A stretch of DNA of 64,000 nucleotides. Source: Chth-196 sp044376515. Its GTDB lineage: Bacteria; Verrucomicrobiota; Verrucomicrobiia; Chthoniobacterales; Chthoniobacteraceae. Under the pieces are notes generated by a model. The model saw only the letters and a list, made by a program, of their open reading frames with translations. It searched no databases and was not told where the DNA came from. The stretch's first letter is position 1; every line of letters begins with the position of its first letter. Shown in pieces: positions 31,898 through 40,490 of this stretch. The DNA lies in contig JBILKV010000002.1 in assembly GCA_044376515.1 (NCBI GenBank), positions 1 to 64,000 on the forward strand, in the 5' to 3' direction. The position numbers and the translations under genes are program-made.

Positions 31898-33853
31898 CTA
31901 ACGCTTGAGATTGACGGCTTCTTCCATCATTTGGTCGGCGATCGTGATCACCCGGGAACCAGCTTGGAAGGCGCGCTGCGTCACAATCATTGTCGAGAAC
32001 TCCTCCCCAATGTCCACGTTGGAGAGTTCCAAGGCACCGCCGTTGATCGAACCAAGCCCGCCCAAGCTCGGAGTAAGCCTGTTGATGTTTTCCGCGTCCC
32101 ATGGCCCATTATAAGGTCCGGCGGTAAATATTCCCGAGAATAGGTTATCTCCTTCGCGAATCAAAGCTCCTGGATCCTTAAAGCTCTGGATCAGCACGGA
32201 ACCACCATTGAACGTCTGACCGTTTGAAAGGATCACATTCACCTGTCCGTTCGTGCCTACGTTGAAGGTCCGGATCCGCGGTGCGGCAGCGCGGGCCGCC
32301 TCCAAAGGAATGCCAACCAGTTCAACACCGTTCGTCCCGTAGAACGTGAAATCTCTCGACTCATCAAAACTCACTCGAAGATCACCCAATCTAGATGCGG
32401 GAGTGTACTGGGTGGAAACTGACAGTGATGCCGTGTCAAACGTGTTTGCATTCGGACGCTTGTTGAGGACCACGGTCTGCTCGCCAAAACCGAGAGCGAC
32501 CTCGCTGTAAGAAGAGGTTGACACGTTCTTCGGATTTCCAGCACCCGTGTCGGAGTCCACAAGTGTCAGAACAAAATCGTTGAAAGTGGGATCCTGCGTG
32601 ATCGTTCCAACGTAGGCTCCGCTGGGCAAACCATCACCTGAAACTCGCATGCCGGAAACAATACCAGCAACATCCGGAAGGCGAATCGTGTTAGTCCCAG
32701 CCACCAACGTTTTGTCGCCCGATGCCACAGCACTGGAATTCGTTAAAGAGCCGGTAGCCACCTGATTCACATCAATCGTCGGAGGATTGGTAGTGGAATC
32801 TATCGCGGTGATCTTAATTTTTTGCCCCGGAGTAAACCCCGAAGAAAGAGAAACCACCATTCCTATGTCCAACCCCGCCACCGAATCCACGGTGATCCGC
32901 GTGGTGGTGGCACCACCGGTTGGCGGCGTGAATGACACACCCGTCAGTGTGACCGATGAAGCGGAGGCTGCGATCGATGTCCTGAGATTACCTTGGGCGC
33001 TCTCGATCCGAGTTCCGGGCTCGATACCAGGACCGGAAAGCACCATCCCTGGGATCAAAGCAGGTCGCGCAAAGTCTGGGGGAAATACGAGGTTCAGGGA
33101 TTCCGAATCGACGCTCAAGAGACTGGCATTTAAGGTCACCGCACCGGATGTTGTGGCTTTGGAACTCAATGTAACCACCCCACCAACAATCGATTTAATG
33201 AAAGTTCCAGGGGGGTAAGTCCCACCTGCAATCGGCATACCAACCTTCAGGACAGCGGCGTCAGTCGCAGACAACCCACTGAGCAAAGCACTGTTAGCCG
33301 TGGAGGTTCCAGCGATAGATTGAGTGCGCAAGCCTGAAGGGATCGTGATTTTCACGTTGTCCTGAGGCCCCTTCACATCATAACTTCCGCTCACCGCGTC
33401 ATACACCACCTTCGTCGTTGCTCCAACTGCCCCTTGCACACGGAAGCCCTGCTGCGTGACCATGTAACCATCCGCATCAACACGGAAATTTCCAGCGCGC
33501 GTCACGTAGTCCTGGCCAGTCTGCGGGTTTTTAACGCGGAAGAAACCGTTGCCCGCGATCGCAAGATCGCTATTGGAACTGGTAGTCTGAATGGTGCCCT
33601 GCGAAAACACCGGCGCGATCGCCTGCACTTGCACCCCGCCGCCAACCTGCGTCGGAGCAATCTTCACAGCGGTGTTGTTCTCATTCGGCACCAGCGGTTT
33701 GATGATGTTCGAGAAGGTGTCCGAGTACTGGGCCCTGGAAACCTTGTACCCCACCGTGTTCACATTCGCGATGTTGTTGGATACCACTTGAAGCCCTTCC
33801 GAATAGGAACGGAGTGCGCTTACACCGACATTGAGACTGGAAGCGAGAGACAT
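31898..33853 (-). CDS. flgE: Flagellar hook protein FlgE with a large repeat insertion
   Basis: Builds the hook. The terminal domains are classic: N-terminal SALRSYSEGLQVVSNNIANV followed by NTVGYKVSRAQYSD, and C-terminal LELSNVDIGEEFSTMIVTQR then AFQAGSRVITIADQM. With 651 aa it is much longer than E. coli FlgE (402). The excess lies between about residues 180 and 470 and carries four divergent copies of a (I/V)xxGMxVSGxGIxPGTxI unit followed by an ITLS-type strand (starting near residues 203, 268, 330 and 399). This region probably forms extra outer-surface domains on the hook. The gene appears less GC-rich than its neighbours. Confidence 0.93.
   Translation of the reverse strand: MSLASSLNVGVSALRSYSEGLQVVSNNIANVNTVGYKVSRAQYSDTFSNIIKPLVPNENNTAVKIAPTQVGGGVQVQAIAPVFSQGTIQTTSSNSDLAIAGNGFFRVKNPQTGQDYVTRAGNFRVDADGYMVTQQGFRVQGAVGATTKVVYDAVSGSYDVKGPQDNVKITIPSGLRTQSIAGTSTANSALLSGLSATDAAVLKVGMPIAGGTYPPGTFIKSIVGGVVTLSSKATTSGAVTLNASLLSVDSESLNLVFPPDFARPALIPGMVLSGPGIEPGTRIESAQGNLRTSIAASASSVTLTGVSFTPPTGGATTTRITVDSVAGLDIGMVVSLSSGFTPGQKIKITAIDSTTNPPTIDVNQVATGSLTNSSAVASGDKTLVAGTNTIRLPDVAGIVSGMRVSGDGLPSGAYVGTITQDPTFNDFVLTLVDSDTGAGNPKNVSTSSYSEVALGFGEQTVVLNKRPNANTFDTASLSVSTQYTPASRLGDLRVSFDESRDFTFYGTNGVELVGIPLEAARAAAPRIRTFNVGTNGQVNVILSNGQTFNGGSVLIQSFKDPGALIREGDNLFSGIFTAGPYNGPWDAENINRLTPSLGGLGSINGGALELSNVDIGEEFSTMIVTQRAFQAGSRVITIADQMMEEAVNLKR
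32548..33247 (-). repeat. Four protein-level GMxVSGxGIPxGT repeats inside flgE
   Basis: The four units read VGMPIAGGTYPPGTFIKSI, PGMVLSGPGIEPGTRIESA, IGMVVSLSSGFTPGQKIKI and SGMRVSGDGLPSGAYVGTI, spaced 60-70 residues apart. Each is followed by a short beta-strand rich in Thr, Ser and Val. The repetition is visible in protein but weak in DNA, so it is old rather than a recent expansion. Confidence 0.65.
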
Positions 33854-33908
33854 AACGTTTAGATATTTACAGTTTTGCTACGGGTGGGTTTCTTTTAAAT
33901 TCTTGGAG

Positions 33909-34337
33909 CTATTTCGGGAGCGTCACAGCGATAATCTGGCTGGTGGGGTATGTCTTATTATCTACAAGCACCTTCGGCACACCTTCCTCCATAACCACGC
34001 CGGAGACGGAGCCAGTGACTTCGGTGCCACCGACGCTGAGCGTGATATTCTTTCCGAGGAACTGCTGGGCGGAAGAGAATCCAAAAGAAGAGGACAGGGT
34101 GTTGACTGTTTTGGTGAGTTCCTTGGCCTGTTCCAAAGACGCGAACTGAGCCATCTGCCCCATAAACTGGGCATCCTCCATGGGCTTCAAGGGATCCTGA
34201 TTCTGCAACTGCACCGTGAGCAGCCTCAGGAAATCATCCTGAGTGAGAGTTGACTTATTTTCCTTAATCTTGAATCCCTCAAGCGCCTTCTGGACCTCGG
34301 GAGCCAATGAGCTGGTACTGGAAGTGACTGTTGGCAT
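33909..34337 (-). CDS. flgD: Flagellar hook assembly (hook-cap) protein FlgD
   Basis: Scaffold that caps the growing hook and is later discarded. It has 142 aa, a short form. The conserved N-terminal segment is clear: TLTQDDFLRLLTVQLQNQDP, then LKPMEDAQFMGQMAQFASLE and QAKEL (residues 29-74). The C-terminus holds a single short beta domain (LGKNITLSVGGTEVTGSVSG) without the usual FnIII/tudor pair of longer FlgD proteins. It sits between fliK and flgE, as expected. Confidence 0.93.
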   Translation of the reverse strand: MPTVTSSTSSLAPEVQKALEGFKIKENKSTLTQDDFLRLLTVQLQNQDPLKPMEDAQFMGQMAQFASLEQAKELTKTVNTLSSSFGFSSAQQFLGKNITLSVGGTEVTGSVSGVVMEEGVPKVLVDNKTYPTSQIIAVTLPK

Positions 34338-34357
34338 AAAAACTTTTTCTTTTCCTG

Positions 34358-36343
34358 TTACGCGTACAACGCCATGCCCCGTTGGGCCGCCACGGGCACA
34401 GACTGAGTGTTGATCTGCGACTTCCCGGGAGAAAGGTTCTTCGGATTGAAGGCACCGAGGAGGGCTGAGGAAGCATTATCTTCCATCCGCTCGCGCCGAT
34501 CGCTCGCATCGGAGTTGTTGTCAGAAAGTCCGCCAAAACCCGACCTTCCCTCAAACGCAGCCGAAACCATCTTCTGATCGGCGGCCTCCTTGGCAATAAA
34601 GGTAGCCCAGTTGTTTTCAAGGGCCCGCAACAGCGGTTGAGACTCGGAACGGAAGGACGCCTGCAAACCCGCTGCGTTCATGCGAACCTCCAAACCAAAT
34701 GACGACCCGTCTTCCAAGCGAACTTCCACCGCGAGATGGGAAGGATTTTCGGAACGCGCTCTCTCGAGCGCCCGATGAATCACATTAGCGAGGTCGGCCG
34801 ACCTTGCATCAACTGGAGGAAGCACGGTCGGCTTGGAAGAAGTCGCACGGACCACACTGGGTTGGGTTCCAGACTGAATCGCAGCCTTCTGAGTGCCGGA
34901 AAATTCAAGCCCTTCGGTCAGTGCGTTCCCCTGCGGAAAAGAATCGTCCTCAGACACAACGGTAAGCGCGGACCTTTCGTCCACGGGCGCTGCTATCACT
35001 AGGGGTCTTGCTTCCACGCCACCTTCTTCAGCACCAAACGTGCCAATCGTGCTGAGGCCCTCGGCGTCGAGTCTGTCTGCCTCGGCCGAATCTCCTCCAG
35101 CGAGCGATCCGAGCCCGTTCCGATGCTCAAGATTTGAGCCTCCTTCACTGTCGCCGCGCGACCTGTTACCCGATCCAGACTCTTGATCCCTGCCAACCTG
35201 CAAGTCGGTCGAAGAACCAACGGACAGCGCCGTAAGATCGGAAGCGGAAGCATTTCCATCATCGGCCGGGGAGTCGACAGGCGGGGCCTCCGAGGTCCTT
35301 GCGTCCGGCTTGGCGGCAAAAAATGCCGCAGCAGGATTTTCAGGGTTGGCCGAGACCAGAAATGCGTCGTCAGTCGCTGTTAATCCACTTTGGACATCCG
35401 CCCCGGGGAGGACTGCCACGCCGTTGTCGGCGCCTGTCAAATCATCCGTCCGTTTTTGCAGCAACAGGACGTCCGCAGCATCTGCGTCTGCGGCGATGCG
35501 GTCACTGAGGGCGATGGCCGCGGACGAATTAGCGAGGGCAGCTACCTGAGACGGATCGGCTTCAACAACCACCGTCGAAACCAGAGCGGTCGGAACGATC
35601 TTTGGAACGACCCGGGTAATCTGCGAAGAGGACGCAGACCGAGACGGCTGTTCCACCTTAGGCTGGCCTACGATCATTGCCTCCTCCATAGCGGTCTTCA
35701 CGAGGATCTCCACAGGCTGCCCCGTCGGATTCTTCGGCAGTCCTTCTACGGTTGAATTTGGCTGATCGCTACCGGTCTTCAGCGCAGTTAAGGGCGACAG
35801 CCAATCGGACGCCAATGAGGGCTCCTCCTGCGAAAAATTAGCGCTTCCCTGATCTGCATTCGCGCCGAGTTGCGACTCATCTGAAAGCGCCAGCGGAGGC
35901 GCGACCTGCGGTTGTTGCTGCACGATCGACGAGGCGAGGGCGATGGCAGCGGCTTCCAACGCAAGTTCAAGCGGGTCGTCAAGCCGAGGGTCGCGGGGCA
36001 GCGGCGCCTCAGTTTCCAGCGGCGACGAAAACGCGGCAGAAGAATCGTTTGACGAACCACGATCAGAGCGAGGCTCAACGGAGGCGCCGGACGCTGGGCT
36101 TGCGACAGTTTCCGGGCCGTCTTTCCTTTCCGCCCTCGAGGCCGCGGTCTCTGCAGTGCCGGTCGCACGGCGCGGACCTATCTTCGCCGCACGGTCAACC
36201 TGCGCAGGGGAGTCGGAGACCTGAATCAAACTGGAGAAGTCCGACGCAGACGAATCCTGCTGAGCGGACTTCGGGGCAGGCCCCGACAAACCCATTCCAG
36301 AACCAGTTCCGGGAACGGCGGGAATAAAACTGGAGACAATCAT
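34358..36343 (-). CDS. fliK: Flagellar hook-length control protein FliK
   Basis: Secreted molecular ruler that triggers the FlhB switch. It has 661 aa. Most of the length is a low-complexity Ser/Ala/Asp-rich region, predicted disordered as in other FliK proteins. The conserved C-terminal domain is near residues 535-610: HLAVEVRLEDGSSFGLEVRM, NAAGLQASFRSESQPLLRAL, then LENNWATFIAKEAA. Identification rests on this domain and on position upstream of flgD. Its ATG overlaps the stop of the MotE-like gene (36340-36343). Confidence 0.9.
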   Translation of the reverse strand: MIVSSFIPAVPGTGSGMGLSGPAPKSAQQDSSASDFSSLIQVSDSPAQVDRAAKIGPRRATGTAETAASRAERKDGPETVASPASGASVEPRSDRGSSNDSSAAFSSPLETEAPLPRDPRLDDPLELALEAAAIALASSIVQQQPQVAPPLALSDESQLGANADQGSANFSQEEPSLASDWLSPLTALKTGSDQPNSTVEGLPKNPTGQPVEILVKTAMEEAMIVGQPKVEQPSRSASSSQITRVVPKIVPTALVSTVVVEADPSQVAALANSSAAIALSDRIAADADAADVLLLQKRTDDLTGADNGVAVLPGADVQSGLTATDDAFLVSANPENPAAAFFAAKPDARTSEAPPVDSPADDGNASASDLTALSVGSSTDLQVGRDQESGSGNRSRGDSEGGSNLEHRNGLGSLAGGDSAEADRLDAEGLSTIGTFGAEEGGVEARPLVIAAPVDERSALTVVSEDDSFPQGNALTEGLEFSGTQKAAIQSGTQPSVVRATSSKPTVLPPVDARSADLANVIHRALERARSENPSHLAVEVRLEDGSSFGLEVRMNAAGLQASFRSESQPLLRALENNWATFIAKEAADQKMVSAAFEGRSGFGGLSDNNSDASDRRERMEDNASSALLGAFNPKNLSPGKSQINTQSVPVAAQRGMALYA

Positions 36344-36990
36344 TGGGCTGCGAGTTCCTTCTTGGGAGCTTTCATCAATCGGAGTTTGTCAGAGATCCGT
36401 GCCGCCCGCCGGGCGGACGGTTCGTCGGAATTTTTGTCCACAATGCGAGCCATCTCCCCGAGCACAAGGGCGGCGCTCTTTGCCTTCATTTGGGACAGAA
36501 TCTTGACCGCGGAGTCCTCGTCGATCTCACGAAGGATGGACGCGGCGCCCAATGGCAGCATTGCCGTGTAAGTCTGGGCAAGGGTCTTGAGGTTCTCAAT
36601 TTCAACATCAGAGATCTCCACGATCCGAGCCTCGAAATCCCTGCGAAGCTTGAGGATCTCTTCCTTCACTTTTTCGACCTCCTGACGCTCGGCGGTCACT
36701 TGTGAGGACATTGCAGCAAGATCTTTCTGCTCCTCAATAATGGCCTCGCGTTCCTTCTTTAGCTCCGCGATCAGTTCATCCACTGCGTTTGTTTTGAAAC
36801 TCCAAAGCTGCGGAGGCGGAGCGGCCGCCTCGACGGCCTTGGCCTCGGCGACCGCCACCTCTACAGGGTCCGGGGGTGGCGTGAAGTCAGGTTTGGGAAG
36901 TTTCGAGACCGCAGAATTGAGCATCACCACGGTGCAAACCATGTTGATCACGAATCCAACGAGGGCCAAAAACCAAGGTGCTGCCAGCAT
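36340..36990 (-). CDS. MotE-like flagellar stator chaperone
   Basis: 216 aa with an N-terminal transmembrane helix (residues 4-27, PWFLALVGFVINMVCTVVML), a proline/alanine linker, a long coiled coil (about 75-145, ELIAELKKEREAIIEEQKDL) and a C-terminal MgtE-N-like helical module (TLAQTYTAMLPLGAASILRE, ILSQMKAKSAALVLGEMARI). This architecture matches MotE, which in Rhizobium and Helicobacter escorts or gates stator proteins. Its position in the fliJ-fliK gap is where MotE-family genes are often found. Start overlaps nothing upstream; fliJ ends 17 bases before. Confidence 0.78.
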   Translation of the reverse strand: MLAAPWFLALVGFVINMVCTVVMLNSAVSKLPKPDFTPPPDPVEVAVAEAKAVEAAAPPPQLWSFKTNAVDELIAELKKEREAIIEEQKDLAAMSSQVTAERQEVEKVKEEILKLRRDFEARIVEISDVEIENLKTLAQTYTAMLPLGAASILREIDEDSAVKILSQMKAKSAALVLGEMARIVDKNSDEPSARRAARISDKLRLMKAPKKELAAQ

Positions 36991-37007
36991 AATTATTCAG
37001 TCAGTAA

Positions 37008-37472
37008 TTAGACGGCGTAAGCGAGTTGCCGCTGAATGCCCACCCATCGGGCGGAAACCAGATCCTCGACGGCTTTTTCTTCAAGCCTGGCCTGTTCGGC
37101 GTTGTGACGCTCCCGGTGGCGTTCCTTCAACCGCACCAACATCTGGGTCTTGGTGCGCGCTTCCATCCAGAGCTTGAAACGGACCTCTTTGAGTTGGTCC
37201 GCGCGCGCGAGACGCTGGGTGAGGGTGTCGCAGTAGTTCCTCTGCTGGCGGATGGTCTGCAGATAGAGGAGTTGGTCCTCCTTGTCCGAGACGCCCTGAC
37301 GTTTCTCCGAAAGGGTGGCCTGAAGTTGCTCCAGATCGCCGAGTCCGTTTTCAAGGGCCACGACGGTCCGGTTGTAGAAAGCAACTGCCTCGGCATAGGA
37401 ATTCTTCGCCACGTCCTCCTCTTGGGTACGCAGCATCAACACAGATTCGAGGCTGAATTTAAACGGTTTCAT
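37008..37472 (-). CDS. fliJ: Flagellar export chaperone FliJ
   Basis: Coiled-coil central stalk of the export ATPase complex, also escorting chaperones. It has 154 aa, almost all helical and rich in Arg, Glu, Gln and Leu. The N-terminus MKPFKFSLESVLMLRTQEED fits the family's F.F.L..vL..r...E pattern. The overlap of its ATG with the fliI stop (37469-37472) and gene order fliH-fliI-fliJ make the call firm. Confidence 0.88.
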   Translation of the reverse strand: MKPFKFSLESVLMLRTQEEDVAKNSYAEAVAFYNRTVVALENGLGDLEQLQATLSEKRQGVSDKEDQLLYLQTIRQQRNYCDTLTQRLARADQLKEVRFKLWMEARTKTQMLVRLKERHRERHNAEQARLEEKAVEDLVSARWVGIQRQLAYAV

Positions 37473-38788
37473 TGTGCGGCGAGGGCGATCTTATCCCAGG
37501 CTTCTGCGCGCGAACTCTTGGTCCCCATGGTCTGCTTGAGGAAGGTCATGAGCGGTTCGTACCGCTCAATGGCCATATCCACCTTGGGGCTGGACCCGCG
37601 CGCGTAAGCCCCGATGGTGATCAGGTCTTCGTTGCGTCTGTACACAGCCAGCAGATCCCGCGCCCGCGCGGACAAGTTATATTGAGATTCTGAACAAAGA
37701 TCTCGAGTCAGACGGCTGACGCTCTCGAGGACGTCAATTGCCGGGAAGTGGTTTGCCGTCGCAAGTGCCCGCGTGAGAACGATATGTCCGTCCAAAATAC
37801 CGCGGGTCGCATCCGCGATGGGCTCATTCATGTCGTCGCCCTCCACGAGAACCGTGTAGAAAGCTGTAATGGCACCGTGCTCCCCAGCCCCGGTCCGCTC
37901 CATCAACCTGGGCAGAAGGGCAAAAACGGAGGGGGTGTAGCCGCGGCTGCTCGGAGGCTCGCCGATGGCCAGTCCCACCTCCCGCTGCGCCATCGCAAAA
38001 CGGGTCACCGAATCCATCATAAAAAGCACCTGCTTGCCCGCGTCACGGAAGTACTCGGCGATCGCAGTCGCGGTGAAGGCGGCCCGGAGACGCACGAGGG
38101 CGGGCTGGTCCGATGTGGAAACCACGATTACGGAACGTTTTAGCCCCTCCTCTCCAAGGTCCTTCTCCACAAACTCGCGCAACTCACGGCCGCGCTCGCC
38201 CACCAGCGCGATCACGTTCACATCGCTCTCCGCCCCCCGGGCCATCATCCCCATGAGGGTGGACTTCCCCACGCCGCTCCCGGAAAAAATGCCCATTCGC
38301 TGGCCGCGGCCAACCGGGGTGAATACATCCAGCGCACGCACGCCGGTAGAAAGCGGTTCAAGAATACGCCTCCTCCGAAGGGGATGCGGAGGTTCGTTGT
38401 GGAGGGGAGCCAGGGGCATGGGCGGGAGGGGGCCCTTTCCATCGATCGGGCGCGCCATGCCGTCGAGGATGCGGCCCTGGAGCGCCGATCCGACGGGCAC
38501 GCCAGTGGCATAGTTTGCCGTCGTCACCTCGGAACCCACCCGGATGTTGCTCATCTCCCCGAGGGGCATCAGCAGGAGCCTGTGCCCCCGAAACCCAACC
38601 ACCTCGGCAAAGATCGGTTCCTCACCGGGAACGGAACTTACCTGGCAAACCTCGCCCAGCGACAAGTTCGGTCCGTCGGACTCCATCACCAAACCCGTCA
38701 CCTGAACCACGTGACCGATGCGCCGGGAGAGACGGCCACCGCGCAGACGCTCCGCCAAGCGATCGCCAGACCAGAAGTCAGTGCTCAT
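37469..38788 (-). CDS. fliI: Flagellar export ATPase FliI
   Basis: F1-like hexameric ATPase energising the flagellar type III export system. It has 439 aa, the usual length. Walker A is GSGVGKST (residues 170-177). Also present are VIALVGERGRELREFVEKDL, the Walker B strand QVLFMMDSVTRFAMAQREVG, and the conserved EPPSSRGYTPSVFALLPRLM and DGHIVLTRALATANHFPAID. The N-terminal domain (residues 20-100) carries the FliH-binding part. It follows fliH after 45 bases. Confidence 0.96.
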   Translation of the reverse strand: MSTDFWSGDRLAERLRGGRLSRRIGHVVQVTGLVMESDGPNLSLGEVCQVSSVPGEEPIFAEVVGFRGHRLLLMPLGEMSNIRVGSEVTTANYATGVPVGSALQGRILDGMARPIDGKGPLPPMPLAPLHNEPPHPLRRRRILEPLSTGVRALDVFTPVGRGQRMGIFSGSGVGKSTLMGMMARGAESDVNVIALVGERGRELREFVEKDLGEEGLKRSVIVVSTSDQPALVRLRAAFTATAIAEYFRDAGKQVLFMMDSVTRFAMAQREVGLAIGEPPSSRGYTPSVFALLPRLMERTGAGEHGAITAFYTVLVEGDDMNEPIADATRGILDGHIVLTRALATANHFPAIDVLESVSRLTRDLCSESQYNLSARARDLLAVYRRNEDLITIGAYARGSSPKVDMAIERYEPLMTFLKQTMGTKSSRAEAWDKIALAAQ

Positions 38789-38833
38789 TTGCTCAAAACG
38801 TGTGGGCAGATCGGAAATGCGTGGATACGCGGC

Positions 38834-39421
38834 TTAGCTCAGCAGCCCCTCCACGGATTTGAGCTTCGAGGCGACACGGCCGTCCAGCACCCCGAAGCGC
38901 GTCTTTACCACGCAATCCTTGGGCTGCAACTCACGGTTCTCCGTCAGATGGATGTTAGGAAATTTGTGGCGCAGTTCTTGGTCAAACCCGCTGACACGGG
39001 CGAGGTCCGCCGGACAGAGTTGGACTTCCACCGTGTCGGATCCGGGGGTGACATCCCCGAGCAGTTCATTGACGACGGACCGTACCAATTCGCCGCTGAC
39101 CTCCACCCCGGCGATTACCCGGCCGGTCGCCTCGCTCACCAGTCTCGGAAGCAGCGCCCTGATCCGGTCGAGGGCATCCTCATGTCTTTCCGAAACCTTC
39201 GAAAGGGAGCCATCGATGACAGCCTTGGCGTCGGTGCGAAGCTTGGAAAGCTCTGCCTCCGCGGCATCTCTCGCCTCGGAAAACCCACGCTGGTAGGCGC
39301 CGCGAACGGCCTCGTCCAGTTCGTCGACCGTGTAGGTGAGGTTGTTCACCTGGCCGGGAAGACCGATGAACCTCAACGGTTCGGTGAACGTTATCGTGGA
39401 CCGGGCTGCGACTTGGGTCAT
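38834..39421 (-). CDS. fliH: Flagellar export regulator FliH
   Basis: Dimeric stator of the export ATPase that links FliI to the C-ring. The ATG at 39421 gives 195 aa. It has a helical middle part (VDELDEAVRGAYQRGFSEAR, then DAAEAELSKLRTDAKAV) and a C-terminal V/A-ATPase E-subunit-like domain (VRSVVNELLGDVTPGSDTVE, VQLCPADLARVS). A much longer open frame continues upstream, but it runs over fliG and has no family resemblance. It lies 8 bases after fliG. Poor overall conservation is normal for FliH. Confidence 0.88.
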   Translation of the reverse strand: MTQVAARSTITFTEPLRFIGLPGQVNNLTYTVDELDEAVRGAYQRGFSEARDAAEAELSKLRTDAKAVIDGSLSKVSERHEDALDRIRALLPRLVSEATGRVIAGVEVSGELVRSVVNELLGDVTPGSDTVEVQLCPADLARVSGFDQELRHKFPNIHLTENRELQPKDCVVKTRFGVLDGRVASKLKSVEGLLS

Positions 39422-39429
39422 GGATCGTC

Positions 39430-40425
39430 TTAGCCTTCGCCGTCGAGTGAAATCTCCCCGGCCTCGTCGAGTTTGCGCGCAGCAGCGATCACGAGTTCCT
39501 GGGCCTTCTCGATGTCCTTGGCGCGCTGGGGCGGGAGCATGTCCACTTCCTCCATCACGCCGGCAGCCTGACGCTTCGACATGATCTTGTAGAAGGAGGC
39601 CACCGTCTCGGGCTTCGCCCCCTTGAATGCCTTCGCCAAGTCGCCGACGTCGACCTCCTTGAGCACCCTTTGCAGATCGCCGGGGAGCAGACGGGCCAGA
39701 TCTTCGAACCCAAACACTTTTTTGCGGATTGCGCTGCCCAGGTCCGCATTGCGGACATCCATCGCAGAAAGCAGCTCCTTCTTGGTTTCCTTGTCCAGGG
39801 AGTTGAGAATGTCCGCACAGGCGTCCACTCCCCCTGTCTTCTGGATCCCCTGCTGGCTGCGGCGGTCGAAATGGCGCTGCAGATTCATCGAAACCTTCCT
39901 CACCCACTCGCGGGAGGTGGGCTCCATGGTACCCAAGCGTTCGATAACTTCTTCCCGCTGTTCGGCGGGCATCATCCGGACGACGTCCGCCGCCTTCTTG
40001 GAATCCATGAAAGAAAGGATGAACGCAATGGTCTGCACCTGCTCGGCGCGCAGCAGGTTGTAGATCTGGCGACCGTCCATCTCAGAGACGCCGGCGTCCA
40101 TATCAGACAGTCTGGGCGGCGAAACACGATTCATCAGTTTCAGCGCCAAGTAGTCCCCCTTCGCTGCCTCGAGCGAAGACTGCGTGAAGAGCGGCCCCCC
40201 GATTGCCGCCTGAATCGCCTCGAAGACAACCGAGGAGAATTCCTCGAGAATCGAATCCCGGAGGGAGGGATCCACATACGGAATGGCCACCATCTCGCGT
40301 GCGACAGACTCCAATTGTTCCGCGTTGAAATGCCGTAGCAATTCTCCGGCCGTCTCCGGCCCTAGCAGGATGAGGAAGGCCGCCAGTTTCTGCGTGCGGT
40401 TGAGGCTTGAGTAGGCTGCTGTCAT
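39430..40425 (-). CDS. fliG: Flagellar switch protein FliG
   Basis: C-ring protein that receives torque from MotA. It has 331 aa in three domains. FliG-N: LNRTQKLAAFLILLGPETAG. FliG-M: LRAEQVQTIAFILSFMDSKK near residue 128, where the usual EHPQ motif reads EQVQ. FliG-C: the torque helix region AIRKKVFGFEDLARLLPGDL, QRVLKEVDVGDLAKAFKGAK, with conserved charged residues. It lies between fliF (65 bases) and fliH (8 bases). Confidence 0.96.
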   Translation of the reverse strand: MTAAYSSLNRTQKLAAFLILLGPETAGELLRHFNAEQLESVAREMVAIPYVDPSLRDSILEEFSSVVFEAIQAAIGGPLFTQSSLEAAKGDYLALKLMNRVSPPRLSDMDAGVSEMDGRQIYNLLRAEQVQTIAFILSFMDSKKAADVVRMMPAEQREEVIERLGTMEPTSREWVRKVSMNLQRHFDRRSQQGIQKTGGVDACADILNSLDKETKKELLSAMDVRNADLGSAIRKKVFGFEDLARLLPGDLQRVLKEVDVGDLAKAFKGAKPETVASFYKIMSKRQAAGVMEEVDMLPPQRAKDIEKAQELVIAAARKLDEAGEISLDGEG

Positions 40426-40490
40426 GGTTTCCGGTGGAAGTGGTTGGAGTTCCCCCTGTTGAAGGATTGGTTGCAGTTCCTCGCGGGGGC

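Noticed and set aside
39422..39907. Upstream extension of the fliH frame
   Set aside because: It overlaps fliG entirely and translates to Arg/Gly-rich non-protein-like sequence; the ATG at 39421 gives a normal FliH.
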